This document shows, piece by piece, positions 1-9,654 of a stretch of 64,000 nucleotides of DNA. The translations under genes were made by a program, and so were the position numbers. Origin of the DNA: Niameybacter massiliensis (GTDB taxonomy: Bacteria; Bacillota; Clostridia; Lachnospirales; Cellulosilyticaceae); the NCBI RefSeq assembly GCF_001282685.1, contig NZ_LN875035.1:1567572-1631571 (forward strand), written 5' to 3'. The stretch's first letter is position 1. Each line of letters starts with the position of its first letter. Below the pieces are notes generated by a model. The model saw only the letters and a program-made list of their open reading frames with translations. It was not told where the DNA came from and ran no database searches.

Positions 1-585
1 ATAGTATTCATAACCCCAAATACGATCGAGCAATACTTCTCTTGTCATTACACGACCTTTGTTTTGCATTAGAATTTTTAAAATCTCAAATTCTTTAAGT
101 GTTAGTTCTAATTGTTGATCACCAAAAAAAACTGTATGACTTTCTATATCTAGTCTTAAATCTTTATAATTTAATTCTTGAGCTTCTTTATTTGTACTTT
201 TTTCTATACGTTGATTTCTTCTAACTACCGCATTGACGCGAGCTACTACTTCCCTTACACTGAATGGTTTGGTAATATAATCATCTGCACCTAACTCAAG
301 ACCTATAATCTTATCAATTTCTTCCGCTTTTGCTGTTACCATGATAATAGGCATATTTTGAGTTTTAGGATTGCTCCTATACTTTTTAAGTGCTGTCATA
401 CCATCCATGTCAGGTAGCATAATATCTAAGAGTGTCAAATCTACTACTTCATCCTCTAAAATTCGATCGGCTTCTTGTATACATGTTGCTGTAAAAACTT
501 TAAATCCATTTTGAGATAAGTTGTAAGCGATGAGTTCAAGAATATGTTCTTCATCGTCTACTATCAAAATTTTTACTTTTTCCAT
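1..585 (-). CDS. OmpR/PhoB-family response regulator (3' end outside window)
   Basis: Partial gene: 195 codons are visible and the C-terminal end, roughly 30 residues, lies beyond base 1. It starts at the ATG at 585 behind GGAGG. The receiver domain (about 1-120) opens ILIVDDEEHILELIAYNLSQ, carries the phospho-acceptor in LLDIMLPDMDG near residue 54, and ends with the signature ADDYITKPFS. A winged-helix DNA-binding domain follows (LTLKEFEILKILMQN, TREVLLDRIWGYEY). This is the architecture of PhoB/WalR-type regulators controlled by a membrane histidine kinase, which probably lies just outside the window. The exact regulon cannot be told. Confidence 0.93.
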   Translation of the reverse strand, partial: MEKVKILIVDDEEHILELIAYNLSQNGFKVFTATCIQEADRILEDEVVDLTLLDIMLPDMDGMTALKKYRSNPKTQNMPIIMVTAKAEEIDKIIGLELGADDYITKPFSVREVVARVNAVVRRNQRIEKSTNKEAQELNYKDLRLDIESHTVFFGDQQLELTLKEFEILKILMQNKGRVMTREVLLDRIWGYEYY

Positions 586-737
586 ATTTATCCTCCACTC
601 TTGTGTTTACATCTTTTATTATAAACGTAAACTACGTATAAGTAAATTTACCAGACACCTTTTTGAGGACTTTGGATATAATAAGTGGTAGAGAACGAGA
701 TTTTCTATTTATTTTTCACATTTAAGGGGGATTTGAA

Positions 738-1172
738 ATGTCAAAGCTACTTAGTAAACAAGAACTCGAGGCCCATATTAATCAATTCCGTGATATTTTA
801 GCCCATTTTGATTATAGTCAGCTTAAGAACATACGCTTTTTTAATCTAGAGTCTCTTTATAACTATATGGATACTGTAGAGGGAAATCCTTTTCAAGAAC
901 AGTATCAAGCTTTACAATCTGAACTTGATTTTCTTCAACCCTATCTCCCTTTTGTATCTTCAGAACGTGCAGCTCATTTTTTAACTGCTATGTCTAAAGC
1001 AAAAGATGATGAAGAAATTGCCGAGATAAAAAAAGACTATACCCAAAAACTTCGAAAAGATTTTATCAATGTCGCTCGTACTATGACGACCAATGATCAA
1101 TGGGCATCTTTACTTTCTACATGTGAAGAAATTCGCCTTCATAAAGAAGAAAGTAGCCTTGCGAGTTATTAA
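738..1172 (+). CDS. Hypothetical protein, 144 aa
   Basis: I do not recognise this family. The start is well supported by AAGGGGG about 8 nt upstream. The product is soluble, with no signal peptide or membrane segment, and mostly helical by composition. The middle is aromatic-rich (FDYSQLKNIRFFNLESLYNYM) and a charged helix follows around residues 88-115 (KAKDDEEIAEIKKDYTQKLRK). It is followed at once by a strong terminator, so it is probably monocistronic, and it diverges from the response regulator at the window edge. Confidence 0.75.
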   Translation: MSKLLSKQELEAHINQFRDILAHFDYSQLKNIRFFNLESLYNYMDTVEGNPFQEQYQALQSELDFLQPYLPFVSSERAAHFLTAMSKAKDDEEIAEIKKDYTQKLRKDFINVARTMTTNDQWASLLSTCEEIRLHKEESSLASY

Positions 1173-1181
1173 ATTAAATGT

Positions 1182-1218
1182 ATAATAAAAAACAAGGCAT
1201 TGCCTTGTTTTTTATTAT
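1182..1218 (+). terminator. Terminator after the hypothetical gene
   Basis: A perfect inverted repeat centred on base 1200 has the core AACAAGGCA-T-TGCCTTGTT, flanked by A- and T-runs, so it can act on either strand. It lies between the hypothetical gene and the radical SAM gene and rules out the longer upstream start of the latter. Confidence 0.85.
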
Positions 1219-1237
1219 ACGCAGAAAGGATTTTTTC

Positions 1238-2152
1238 ATGTCAAATGCTACAAGATTCTATAGTTTAAACGATTTTTTAAAAGAACGTCATGGCGAAAAA
1301 GTAATGAAACTCTCATTAGATGGAGGCTTTACTTGTCCTAATAGAGATGGAAAAGTCGCTACTGGTGGATGTATCTTTTGTAGTAGTCGTGGTAGTGGAG
1401 ACTTTACAAGTTCTTCCAAATACTCTATTACAAAACAAATGGAAGAGAATATTACCTTATTATCTAATAAATGGCCTAACGTCACAAAATATATGCCTTA
1501 TTTCCAAGCTTACTCTAGTACATATGCCCCTTTACAAGTATTAAAAGAGCAATATGAAGAAGCTCTAAGTTTTCCTAATGTAGTCGGTCTTGCTATTGCA
1601 ACAAGACCAGATTGCTTAGAAGAAGATCTATTAGACTACTTAGGTGAGCTTAATAAACGTACACATCTTTGGATTGAATTAGGACTTCAAACAATACATT
1701 CAAAAACAAGTTCATTCATAAATAGGGGGCATGATCTAGCTTGTTTTGAAGAATCTGTTTACAAGCTTTATAACCGTGGTATAGAAGTCGTTGCACATAT
1801 GATTATTGGGCTTCCTTACGAAACTCGAGAAGATATACTTGCAACAGCTACCTATATGAGTAAGCTACCTCTTCAAGGCGTTAAAATGCATATGCTGCAT
1901 GTATTAGATAATGCACCTCTTGGCAAACTTTATAATAAAGAACCATTTCCACTACTTACAGAGGATGAGTATGTAGAAATTGTAGGAGAGATACTCAAAA
2001 TTCTCCCTTCTCATTTTGTCATTCATAGACTTACTGGTGATGGTGATCGCAACCACTTAATAGCTCCTTTATGGACTACACATAAAACAATGGTATTGAA
2101 TCATATCCATAAATATCTCAAATCAGAAAATATCTACCAAGGTTATAGATAA
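1238..2152 (+). CDS. Radical SAM protein, TIGR01212/YtqA family
   Basis: 304-residue radical SAM protein. The start is the ATG at 1238, preceded by AGAAAGGA. An in-frame ATG at 1178 is rejected because its first codons run through the terminator hairpin. Cys33, Cys45 and Cys48 (FTCPNRDG...GGCIFC) match the widely spaced cluster-binding cysteines of this family, and the glycine-rich SAM segment and a TIM-barrel core follow (ATRPDCLEEDLLDYL, WIELGLQT, HMIIGLPYETREDI). The family is conserved in Firmicutes; recent work links members to tRNA modification, but I cannot assign the reaction from the sequence. Confidence 0.9.
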   Translation: MSNATRFYSLNDFLKERHGEKVMKLSLDGGFTCPNRDGKVATGGCIFCSSRGSGDFTSSSKYSITKQMEENITLLSNKWPNVTKYMPYFQAYSSTYAPLQVLKEQYEEALSFPNVVGLAIATRPDCLEEDLLDYLGELNKRTHLWIELGLQTIHSKTSSFINRGHDLACFEESVYKLYNRGIEVVAHMIIGLPYETREDILATATYMSKLPLQGVKMHMLHVLDNAPLGKLYNKEPFPLLTEDEYVEIVGEILKILPSHFVIHRLTGDGDRNHLIAPLWTTHKTMVLNHIHKYLKSENIYQGYR

Positions 2153-2156
2153 ACAC

Positions 2157-2190
2157 ATATTGTATTTTTCTTAACTTTAATATACAATAT
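2157..2190. repeat. Inverted repeat upstream of the DUF4364 gene
   Basis: ATATTGTAT (2157-2165) and ATACAATAT (2182-2190) are perfect 9-base inverted copies with a 16-base spacer, just upstream of the ribosome binding site of the next gene. It may be an operator or a weak AT-rich hairpin; nothing else supports either reading. Confidence 0.35.
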
Positions 2191-2217
2191 ATATTAAAAA
2201 GCGTGAGGAGGTGGCCT

Positions 2218-2742
2218 ATGTTTAATACTAACGAAGACTTTACAATTAATAAACTTACTGTGCTCTATCTTTTATCAGAAGTAAAAATGCCTCTTACTCT
2301 TTCCCAAATCACGCAAATCGTTTTAGAAAGAGGCTACACCGATTATTTTTCTATGCAACAATCACTTAATGAACTTGTTGCATCAAAACTTATCACAAAA
2401 GCAACCGAAAATAATGCTTCTAACTTTGACATTTCTGAGAAGGGACTTCAAACATTAGAGTTCTTTGCTTCTAGAATACCAAATTCTATTCGCACTGAAT
2501 TAGACACTTTTATTTCGAGTAACTGGAGAAAACTTAGAACACAAAGAGATGTAACTGCCGAATATATTCCTACTAAGGAACACGAATATATGGTACATTG
2601 TAAAGTTATGGAACACGATTCCACATTAATTAATCTTTCTATCAATGTAGCTTCTAAGAAGCAGGCCATAGCCCTTTGTGAAAATTGGAAAAATAATTCT
2701 GATAAGCTTTATAGCGAAATCTTACAAATTATATCAAAATAA
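2218..2742 (+). CDS. DUF4364 family protein
   Basis: 174 residues starting at the ATG at 2218. A GTG 15 bases upstream is in frame, but its codons are the Shine-Dalgarno sequence GAGGAGGT itself. The N-terminal half looks like a winged helix (LTVLYLLSEVKMPLTLSQITQIVLERGYTDYFSMQQSLNELVASKLI, then ISEKGLQTLEFF), which is the pattern of DUF4364 proteins found next to the radical SAM gene in many Clostridia. A C-terminal beta-rich region follows (EYMVHCKVMEHDSTLINLSINV). It probably binds DNA; no target is known. Confidence 0.85.
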   Translation: MFNTNEDFTINKLTVLYLLSEVKMPLTLSQITQIVLERGYTDYFSMQQSLNELVASKLITKATENNASNFDISEKGLQTLEFFASRIPNSIRTELDTFISSNWRKLRTQRDVTAEYIPTKEHEYMVHCKVMEHDSTLINLSINVASKKQAIALCENWKNNSDKLYSEILQIISK

Positions 2743-2771
2743 ACCAGGCTGTCCATTACAGCCTGGTTTAT
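2741..2771 (+). terminator. Terminator after the DUF4364 gene
   Basis: AAACCAGGCTG and CAGCCTGGTTT form an 11-bp stem with a 7-base loop, followed by TTTATT. It overlaps the stop codon of the DUF4364 gene. Confidence 0.85.
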
Positions 2772-2875
2772 TTTATTGTCCACTTATTTATCTTAACTTT
2801 ATAATTTGTTTATTAAGCCCATTGTTTATTACATCTACTCTCAGGATCTATTAACCTAGTGAGTACATAATAAAA

Positions 2876-2904
2876 AAACGTCTAGATTAATATCTAGACG
2901 TTTT
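2876..2904 (-). terminator. Terminator of the tRNA-Gly/tRNA-Pro unit
   Basis: AAACGTCTAGA and TCTAGACGTTT make an 11-bp stem with a 6-base loop. On the minus strand it is followed by a T-run and lies just beyond the tRNA-Pro 3' end. Confidence 0.8.
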
Positions 2905-2910
2905 ATATCA

Positions 2911-2985
2911 TCGGGGTGACAGGACTCGAACCTGCGGCCTCCTGAACCCAAATCAGGCGCTCTAGCCAAACTGAGCCACACCCCG
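2911..2985 (-). tRNA. tRNA-Pro(UGG)
   Basis: The minus strand folds as a cloverleaf with acceptor CGGGGTG/CACCCCG, the T-arm motif GGTTCGAGTCC and the anticodon loop TTTGGGT, giving anticodon TGG. The CCA end is not encoded. It is co-transcribed with the tRNA-Gly gene immediately upstream. Confidence 0.96.
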
Positions 2986-2993
2986 AAAATAAG

Positions 2994-3066
2994 AGCGCGA
3001 GACGGGACTCGAACCCGCGACCCTCTCCTTGGCAAGGAGATGCTCTACCAACTGAGCCACTCGCGC
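2994..3066 (-). tRNA. tRNA-Gly(GCC)
   Basis: Cloverleaf with acceptor GCGCGAG/CTCGCGC, T-arm GGGTTCGAGTCCC and anticodon loop TTGCCAA, giving anticodon GCC. It is the first gene of a two-tRNA unit with a consensus-like promoter 38 bases upstream. Confidence 0.96.
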
Positions 3067-3103
3067 ATAAACTAATTAATGGCTTGTTCTTTTGACAAGA
3101 ATT

Positions 3104-3132
3104 ATCTTATCATATCACTTGTATAGAGTCAA
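3104..3132 (-). promoter_or_regulatory. Promoter of the tRNA-Gly/tRNA-Pro unit
   Basis: On the minus strand, TTGACT (3132-3127) is separated by 17 bases from TAAGAT (3109-3104), close to the SigA consensus. It lies 38 bases before the tRNA-Gly 5' end. Confidence 0.75.
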
Positions 3133-3153
3133 GTCCTTTTATCAATTTTTTTC

Positions 3154-3360
3154 CTATTGATTAAAATAGTCGCTCATTTCCCTAAATATACTCTCAATAG
3201 TTTCATCTATATAAATCTTAGAATCTTGCAGGCTTGGTATAGATGTTTGTTGTTCTACTGCTGTCATGTTTTCTTCTGGTAAACTCATAGATACTTCATC
3301 TAATACGGATAAATCTAAACGACCATTTTTTAAATAATAACATTTTGACATTTCATTCAT
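3154..3360 (-). CDS. Small hypothetical protein, 68 aa
   Basis: Start taken at the ATG at 3360, which has AGAGAGGT about 9 bases upstream; an in-frame GTG at 3369 overlaps that ribosome binding site. The product is acidic, with no membrane segment, and begins MNEMSKCYYLKNGRLDLSVLD. The C-terminal half looks helical (YIDETIESIFREMSDYF). I do not recognise the family. The good ribosome binding site and codon use support a real gene. Confidence 0.6.
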   Translation of the reverse strand: MNEMSKCYYLKNGRLDLSVLDEVSMSLPEENMTAVEQQTSIPSLQDSKIYIDETIESIFREMSDYFNQ

Positions 3361-3426
3361 CAAATACACACCTCTCTATCTATATTATATTCTAACATTT
3401 TTCAAATTTTCTTTCAATAAAATACC

Positions 3427-3462
3427 AAAAAAAGGAACAAATTTAATTTTTTTGCTCCTTTT
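3427..3462 (-). terminator. Terminator after engB
   Basis: An imperfect stem, AAAAGGAGCAAA against TTTGTTCCTTTT on the minus strand, is followed by T residues. It lies about 50 bases beyond the engB stop and closes the tig-to-engB block. Confidence 0.7.
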
Positions 3463-3513
3463 CTAAATTATACCCTTTTATTTAATTGTTATGCTTATAC
3501 TTAAATGTATTTA

Positions 3514-4164
3514 TTAATCCTCAGAGATATTACCTTCACTACTTACTTCTTCTAATACCTCAGCCTGCTCGTTATTATAATCTACAATAACACCATCAAG
3601 CATACTCCAAATCTCATCTTTCCCTAATTTACTTACTGAAGAGAAAGCCATAATTCTATCTGTAGGACGAAGCCCTAGCCCTTTCTTAACCATAGCAATA
3701 TGTTTTTGCACTTGACTACGATTAAGTTTATCTGCTTTTGTCGCAATGATGTTAACTCTCTCATAATAATGTGCGATCCAATCGTACATCATCTTATCAT
3801 TTTTGCCTACTTCATGTCTAATATCAATAAGTAAAATAACCTCTCTAAGGTTTTCTCTATTACAAAGGTAATCTTCAATAAGTTTACCCCATTTTTCACG
3901 CTCTGTTTTTGATACCTTAGCATAGCCATAACCTGGTAAATCTACAAAACGAATTTCGTCTTGTACATTATAAAAATTAATCGTTTGAGTTTTTCCTGGT
4001 TGTGAACTTGTTCTTGCTAAAGCCTTACGATTTACAAGGCAGTTAAGAAGGGATGATTTCCCTACATTTGACTTTCCTGCAAAGGCTACTTCTGGTTTGT
4101 TCATCTCTGGGAACTGTGACTTATTACCTGCTGTTATAATGAGTTCTGCTTTTGTTACGTTCAT
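3514..4164 (-). CDS. engB: Ribosome biogenesis GTPase EngB/YsxC/YihA
   Basis: 216-residue TRAFAC GTPase needed for assembly of the 50S ribosomal subunit in Bacillus and relatives. G1 is GKSNVGKS at 30-37, G2 lies in the TQTINFY segment, G3 is DLPGYGYA, G4 is TKADK and G5 lies around FSSVSK. The length is slightly above the usual ~195 because of an acidic tail (EQAEVLEEVSSEGNISED). The ribosome binding site GGAGG is 6 bases before the ATG. It follows lon by 16 bases on the same strand, the order seen in many Firmicutes. Confidence 0.97.
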   Translation of the reverse strand: MNVTKAELIITAGNKSQFPEMNKPEVAFAGKSNVGKSSLLNCLVNRKALARTSSQPGKTQTINFYNVQDEIRFVDLPGYGYAKVSKTEREKWGKLIEDYLCNRENLREVILLIDIRHEVGKNDKMMYDWIAHYYERVNIIATKADKLNRSQVQKHIAMVKKGLGLRPTDRIMAFSSVSKLGKDEIWSMLDGVIVDYNNEQAEVLEEVSSEGNISED

Positions 4165-4180
4165 TTGTTCCTCCTAAGTA

Positions 4181-6487
4181 TTATGCAAAGACATGCTCAA
4201 GTACATCTTCCATTGTTTCAGCATAAATAACTTTTACGCCGTCTAACACGTCTGCATCTATTTCTCTAATATTTTTTTCATTTTCTTTTGGTACAATTAC
4301 TTCAAAAATGCCAGCACGTTTAGCAGCTAGGATTTTTTCTTTAAGGCCTCCTATCGGAAGTACACGCCCACGAATTGTAACTTCACCTGTCATTGCTATA
4401 TCATTTCTAACTGGTTTATTGGTTAAAGCAGATATAATAGCAGTAGCCATTGTAATACCTGCTGAAGGGCCATCTTTTGGCACTGCCCCTTCTGGTATAT
4501 GAATGTGGATATCAATATTTTGATAGAAGTTTTCTTTAAGTTCTAGTTTTTCGCGTTTAGAACGAATAAAACTCATGGCAGCTTTAGCAGATTCTTTCAT
4601 CACATTACCCATGTTACCAGTAAGCTCAAAACTACCTTTACCATCCATAACATTGACTTCAATAGAAAGTGTATCACCACCAACCGCTGTCCATGCTAAA
4701 CCACGTACTACACCAACTTGAGGCTTTTTGTTCTTTTCTGCATAATTAACTTTTGGTGCTCCTAAATAGTTTTGCACCTTTTTCGAATTAATAGTCACAG
4801 ACTTTTTACTTTCTGTAGTCATTTCACGTGTTGCCTTACGGCAAAGTGTTCCAATTTGACGTTCTAAGTTTCTTACACCAGCTTCTCTTGTATAATGTTC
4901 AATAACATATTTAAGAGCTTCTTCAGAAATTTTAAGTGTCTTTTTAGTCAACCCATGCTTTTTAAGTTCTTTTGGAACTAAATAACGTTCTGCAATTTGA
5001 AGTTTCTCCAGTGATGTATAGCTACTTACTTCTATGATTTCCATACGATCAAGAAGTGGTCTTGGAATAGTAGAAAGTGAGTTTGCTGTGGCTACAAATA
5101 GAACTTTACTTAAATCAATTGGAACTTCTAGATAATGGTCTCTAAAGCTATGATTTTGAGCACCATCTAAAATCTCTAACAATGCGGCTGCTGGGTCCCC
5201 TCTAAAGTCTCCCATCATTTTATCAATTTCATCTAATAGCATAAGTGGATTATTAGAGTGTGCTTGTGTAAGCGCCGTTGCAAAACGTCCTGGCATAGCA
5301 CCAACATAAGTTCTTCTATGTCCTCTAATTTCTGCTTCATCACGTACACCACCAAGAGAAATACGTACATAGTTTCTTCCTGTTGCTTCAGCAATAGATT
5401 TAGCAATAGATGTTTTTCCTACCCCTGGAGGCCCTACTAAGCATAAAATAGGTGCTTCTATTGATCTAGAAAAGTTCTTAACTGCTAAGAAATCTAATAT
5501 ACGATCTTTAACTTGTGTAAGTCCATAATGATCACGCTCTAATGTATCTTCTGCCACTTTTAAGTCATCTATTTCTTCTGTAGACTTTTCCCAAGGTAAA
5601 TCTAGAACAGCTTCAATATAAGTCCTAAGCATGCTTGTTTCTGGTGAACTACTTGGTATTTTCATTAAACGATTGATTTCCCTTTCAATCTTTGCTTTAA
5701 CCTCTTCAGGCATTTGATGTTCATTTAATTTTTGCTTATAACTATCAACATCCGCCTTAAGGCCATCTTTATCGCCTAGCTCTTCTTGGATTACCTTAAG
5801 CTGTTCACGCAAATAATATTCTTTTTGAGTTTGATCAATATTGTCTTTTACTTTATTATAAATTTGTTTTTGAATTTTAAGTAACTCTACTTCTTCTTGA
5901 AGTAATTCAACTACCTTGTATATACGTTTTGTAATATCTAAGCATTCTAAAACAGCTTGTTTTTTCGCTACTTCTAACGGCATATTGGCAATAATCAAAT
6001 CTATTACTTCCACTGGAGAGTTACCCCCTAATATGCTATACACCATATCCATTGAAAGTTTTGTATTTAGAGAAGCATAGCTTTCAAATAACTCTCCTAC
6101 AGTTCGCATTAATGCTTCTGTCTCAAGTGTTACTTCCAGTTCCTCTTCTTCAATTTCCTCTATGTAACCTTCCATATATTCTTTAGAAGTTACTTCTAAC
6201 AACTTAGCTCTTTTAATACCTTCTACTAGAACTTTAAGCACTGGTGGTTTAAGTTTTACAATCTGTTTAACCTTTACAATTGTCCCTATTTCATAAAGAT
6301 CTTCATGTTCTGGCTCTTCTAGTTTGGTATCCTTTTGTGTTACAAGTAAAAGCTCCTCATCGTGTAGCATCGCTGCTTCAATCGCCTTTACAGATTTGTC
6401 TCTCCCCACATCAAAATGAATAATCATATTAGGAAATACTGTTAAGCCTCTAAGCGGAATTAAAGGCATTTGTTTTCTTTCTGTCAT
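4181..6487 (-). CDS. lon: ATP-dependent protease LonA
   Basis: 768 residues, the usual LonA length. The N-terminal substrate-binding LON domain spans about 7-200 and a coiled-coil linker about 200-290. The AAA+ module has Walker A GPPGVGKT at 352-359 and Walker B LMLLDEID at about 416. The C-terminal Ser-Lys protease domain has Ser675 in KDGPSAG and Lys716 in PIGGLKEK. It degrades misfolded and regulatory proteins in the cytosol as a hexamer. The start has AAAGGA upstream. I see no CIRCE or CtsR box in the 124 bases before it. Confidence 0.98.
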   Translation of the reverse strand: MTERKQMPLIPLRGLTVFPNMIIHFDVGRDKSVKAIEAAMLHDEELLLVTQKDTKLEEPEHEDLYEIGTIVKVKQIVKLKPPVLKVLVEGIKRAKLLEVTSKEYMEGYIEEIEEEELEVTLETEALMRTVGELFESYASLNTKLSMDMVYSILGGNSPVEVIDLIIANMPLEVAKKQAVLECLDITKRIYKVVELLQEEVELLKIQKQIYNKVKDNIDQTQKEYYLREQLKVIQEELGDKDGLKADVDSYKQKLNEHQMPEEVKAKIEREINRLMKIPSSSPETSMLRTYIEAVLDLPWEKSTEEIDDLKVAEDTLERDHYGLTQVKDRILDFLAVKNFSRSIEAPILCLVGPPGVGKTSIAKSIAEATGRNYVRISLGGVRDEAEIRGHRRTYVGAMPGRFATALTQAHSNNPLMLLDEIDKMMGDFRGDPAAALLEILDGAQNHSFRDHYLEVPIDLSKVLFVATANSLSTIPRPLLDRMEIIEVSSYTSLEKLQIAERYLVPKELKKHGLTKKTLKISEEALKYVIEHYTREAGVRNLERQIGTLCRKATREMTTESKKSVTINSKKVQNYLGAPKVNYAEKNKKPQVGVVRGLAWTAVGGDTLSIEVNVMDGKGSFELTGNMGNVMKESAKAAMSFIRSKREKLELKENFYQNIDIHIHIPEGAVPKDGPSAGITMATAIISALTNKPVRNDIAMTGEVTIRGRVLPIGGLKEKILAAKRAGIFEVIVPKENEKNIREIDADVLDGVKVIYAETMEDVLEHVFA

Positions 6488-6551
6488 CTCTTATTCCTTT
6501 CTTTATTCTCTCTATTTATCAGATGGTTATCATCTGTTTATATATGTACAC

Positions 6552-6590
6552 ACAAAAGAATACTTAAAATAAAGTACTCCTTGTGCGTTA
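6552..6590 (-). terminator. Possible terminator between lonB and lon
   Basis: CACAA...TACTT and AAGTACT...TTGTG form an imperfect stem around the AAAATA loop, followed on the minus strand by TTTTGTG. The weak T-run suggests partial termination, so lon may be transcribed both from upstream and alone. Confidence 0.4.
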
Positions 6591-6611
6591 TTTGCATTAA
6601 TACATAAGCAA

Positions 6612-8252
6612 CTATGCGTGAAGGATATTTTCTGCCTTTTTGGTAATTGGCATATCCCAAAGATACTCAATAACTTCAGTTACTGTCTCAACTGGAATAA
6701 TCTCTATATCTTCCTTTAAGAAAGTCTCTTGCATGTTTTCTTTAGGAATAATAACTGCTCTTGCTCCAGCTTTCTTAGCAGCTCTAATCTTTTCACTCAC
6801 ACCGCCTACTGGATAAACATTACCATTAATGGTTACCTCACCAGTCATAGCAATATTCCCAGGTACTGGCTCTTCAAAAAGAGCTGAGTAAAGGCTACAA
6901 AACATAGTAATCCCTGCTGATGGTCCATCTACAGGGATACCTGATGGATAATTAACATGGATATAGTAGTCTTCATAATCTACATTATATTTCACTTTGA
7001 GCAAAGTTAATACATTTTCTAAAGAACTATATGCCATACTCTTACGTTTTGCCTTACTTGTACTCATCTTTAACTCTTCTTCTTCAATTACTCCTGTAAT
7101 ATTAACTTTTCCTTTTCCAGTACCCACTTTCTGTGCAATAGATTCTACTTCTAATACCATACCACCAGAGTGTCCCATCACACCTAGGCCATTTACCTTA
7201 CCTATATAATAGCCTGTATTTAACTTTTTGTGAAGTGCTGGGGTATAACCACCTGATTTTACAATCCATTCTACATCTGTTTTAGCGATTGTAGATGCAT
7301 GTTCATAAAGCATTTTATTATAAGCCGTTTGTAAGATACTTACAGCATCACGACCATTAGCTGCATATTGTGTAATCATCTCTTTTGCTGTATCTTCAAT
7401 TGGCATATGCTCTTTTGCAATGATTCGGTCTATAATTTTCATAATTTCTTCTTCATCTAAATCCTTAAAGAAAATCTCTACACATCTTGACCTAAGCGCA
7501 GAAGGAATCTCTTCTCTTGACCTGGTTGTTGCACCTATTAGTCTAAAATCTGCTGGAAGACCATTTTTAAATACATCATGTACATAAGTTGGTGTATTTT
7601 CATCATATGGACTGTAGTAAGCACTCTCTAAGTAAACTTTACGATCCTCCAATACTTTAAGAAGTTTATTCATTTGAATAGGATGTAGTTCACCTATTTC
7701 ATCTATAAAGAGTACGCCACCATGAGCCTTGGTAACTGCTCCTGGTTTAGGTTGCGGTACACCAGCTTGTCCATAAGCACCTGCCCCTTGATAAATAGGA
7801 TCATGCACAGAACCCATAAGTGGATCTGCCACGCTACGTTCATCAAATCTAAGTGTAGTTGCATCAATCTCTACAAACTTACTCTTAGAATTAAATGGAG
7901 ACATCTCACACTGCTTAGCCATTTCAAGAGCAATACGTGCTGCGGCAGTCTTACCTACCCCTGGGCTTCCATAAATTAATATATGCTGTGGATTAGGGCT
8001 GCATAGTGCTGTCTTTAGTGCTTTAATACCATCTTCTTGCCCGATAACATCTGCCTCATCATGAGGGCGCATCTTCTCTGTTAATGGCTCAGTAAGACGT
8101 ATACAACGCATTCTTTGCATCTTCTCATATTTCTCATCTGAATCTCTGCAAATATTTGTTTTAGTTTGCTTTGTATTTTTAAGTTGTAGTAGAAAGTACA
8201 ACCCAATGACACAGGAAAAAAAGAACTGTACCCCTATCAAAATTCCATTCAT
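6612..8252 (-). CDS. lonB: Lon-family protease LonB
   Basis: 546 residues with one predicted N-terminal membrane segment (about 4-24, ILIGVQFFFSCVIGLYFLL) and no LON substrate-binding domain, which is the LonB layout of spore-forming Firmicutes. The AAA+ module has GSPGVGKT at 95-102 and LFIDEIGE near 191. The protease domain has Ser445 in VDGPSAG and Lys488 in PVGGVSEK. In Bacillus subtilis LonB is forespore-specific under SigF; whether that holds here is unknown. GGAGGATT precedes the ATG. It sits between clpX and lon. Confidence 0.95.
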   Translation of the reverse strand: MNGILIGVQFFFSCVIGLYFLLQLKNTKQTKTNICRDSDEKYEKMQRMRCIRLTEPLTEKMRPHDEADVIGQEDGIKALKTALCSPNPQHILIYGSPGVGKTAAARIALEMAKQCEMSPFNSKSKFVEIDATTLRFDERSVADPLMGSVHDPIYQGAGAYGQAGVPQPKPGAVTKAHGGVLFIDEIGELHPIQMNKLLKVLEDRKVYLESAYYSPYDENTPTYVHDVFKNGLPADFRLIGATTRSREEIPSALRSRCVEIFFKDLDEEEIMKIIDRIIAKEHMPIEDTAKEMITQYAANGRDAVSILQTAYNKMLYEHASTIAKTDVEWIVKSGGYTPALHKKLNTGYYIGKVNGLGVMGHSGGMVLEVESIAQKVGTGKGKVNITGVIEEEELKMSTSKAKRKSMAYSSLENVLTLLKVKYNVDYEDYYIHVNYPSGIPVDGPSAGITMFCSLYSALFEEPVPGNIAMTGEVTINGNVYPVGGVSEKIRAAKKAGARAVIIPKENMQETFLKEDIEIIPVETVTEVIEYLWDMPITKKAENILHA

Positions 8253-8304
8253 GTTCTAAAATCCTCCTTGAAAATCTGTTTTCTAGATTATTGCCGGAGG
8301 CTAA

Positions 8305-8342
8305 AAAAAATATGCAAGGCAACGTTGCCTTGCATATTTTTT
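8305..8342. terminator. Terminator between clpX and lonB
   Basis: A perfect 38-base palindrome with core GCAAGGCAACGTTGCCTTGC and A6/T6 flanks. It begins directly after the clpX stop codon and can act in both directions. It should separate clpP-clpX from lonB-lon. Confidence 0.9.
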
Positions 8343-8343
8343 A

Positions 8344-9636
8344 TTATGCTGATTCTCCATCAGATTTTAATGCTTTTTTCTTAGGTGCTTTAGAAGCATC
8401 TTTATAGACAATCTCTGGCTCAGCTTTATCTTTAATTGTATCTGCGTTGATGATAACCTTCTCAACATTTTCTGCTACAGAAGGTACTTCATACATTACT
8501 TCACGCATAACATCCTCTAAGATCGCACGTAATCCACGTGCACCTGTTTGACGTTCAATAGCAAGATTTGCTACTGCTTCTAATGCTTCTTGAGTGAAAT
8601 CTAATTCAACGTGATCATAATTAAATAACTTCTGGTATTGTTTGATAAGAGCATTTTTAGGTTTACTTAGAATAAGTTGAAGTGCTTCCTTATCTAAACT
8701 ATCAAGTGACACGATAGATGGAATACGTCCTACAAACTCAGGAATAAGTCCAAACTTAAGAAGATCTTGTGGTTCAAGAGACTTAAGTAATTGGCCTACA
8801 CTCTTTTCTTTTTTACTTACAATGCTTGCACCGAATCCCATTGTTTTATGTCCAACACGATTTTCAATGATCTTATCAAGACCATCGAAAGCACCACCAC
8901 AAATAAACAAGATATTTGTAGTATCGATTTGGATAAATTCTTGATGTGGGTGCTTTCTTCCACCTTGTGGTGGTACAGAAGCAACTGTCCCTTCTAAAAT
9001 TTTAAGAAGAGCTTGTTGTACACCTTCACCACTTACATCACGTGTAATAGATGGGTTCTCTGATTTTCTAGCAATCTTATCAATTTCATCGATATAGATA
9101 ATACCCATTTGAGCTTTTTCTACATCATAATTGGCTGCTTGGATAATTTTAAGTAAGATATTCTCAACATCTTCACCTACATAACCTGCTTCTGTAAGTG
9201 CTGTTGCATCAGCAATAGCGAATGGTACATTAAGCATTTTTGCAAGTGTTTGTGCAAGGAATGTTTTACCTGAACCAGTTGGTCCTAAAAGTAAAATATT
9301 ACTTTTTTGGATTTCAACTTCATCGTCTTTATGTGAAGGTGTATTAATACGTTTGTAGTGATTATAAACTGCAACTGCTAAAGCTTTTTTAGCATCATCT
9401 TGCCCAATAACATATTGATCAAGATGTGCTTTTATTTCTTTAGGTGTAGGCATATCAAAGATACCACCTGCTTCTTCATCACCTTCAAACTCTTCTTCTA
9501 TAATTTCGGAGCAAAGTTCAATACATTCATCACAAATATAAACTTGTGGGCCTGCAATCAATCTTCTAACTTGATCTTGACTTTTTCCACAAAATGAACA
9601 TCTTAGTTGTTTTGTATCATCAAATTTAGTTGGCAT
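8344..9636 (-). CDS. clpX: ClpXP unfoldase subunit ClpX
   Basis: 430-residue AAA+ ATPase that unfolds substrates and feeds them to ClpP. The N-terminal zinc-binding domain has Cys13, Cys16, Cys35 and Cys38. Walker A is GPTGSGKT at 118-125 and Walker B is IIYIDEIDK; the IGF-type ClpP-docking loop appears as MGFGAS at about 270. The sensor-2 region is [14 protein letters not shown]. The C-terminal tail is lysine- and acid-rich and dispensable by family comparison. It lies 18 bases downstream of clpP, in the standard operon. Confidence 0.98.
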   Translation of the reverse strand: MPTKFDDTKQLRCSFCGKSQDQVRRLIAGPQVYICDECIELCSEIIEEEFEGDEEAGGIFDMPTPKEIKAHLDQYVIGQDDAKKALAVAVYNHYKRINTPSHKDDEVEIQKSNILLLGPTGSGKTFLAQTLAKMLNVPFAIADATALTEAGYVGEDVENILLKIIQAANYDVEKAQMGIIYIDEIDKIARKSENPSITRDVSGEGVQQALLKILEGTVASVPPQGGRKHPHQEFIQIDTTNILFICGGAFDGLDKIIENRVGHKTMGFGASIVSKKEKSVGQLLKSLEPQDLLKFGLIPEFVGRIPSIVSLDSLDKEALQLILSKPKNALIKQYQKLFNYDHVELDFTQEALEAVANLAIERQTGARGLRAILEDVMREVMYEVPSVAENVEKVIINADTIKDKAEPEIVYKDASKAPKKKALKSDGESA

Positions 9637-9654
9637 GCTCCACCTCTTTTCTAA

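Noticed and set aside
1178-1237. N-terminal extension of the radical SAM gene to base 1178
   Set aside because: It reads through a strong terminator hairpin, and a good ribosome binding site serves the ATG at 1238.
6488-6611. CIRCE or CtsR operator before lon
   Set aside because: No TTAGCACTC-N9-GAGTGCTAA or AGTCAAA repeat was found in this gap.
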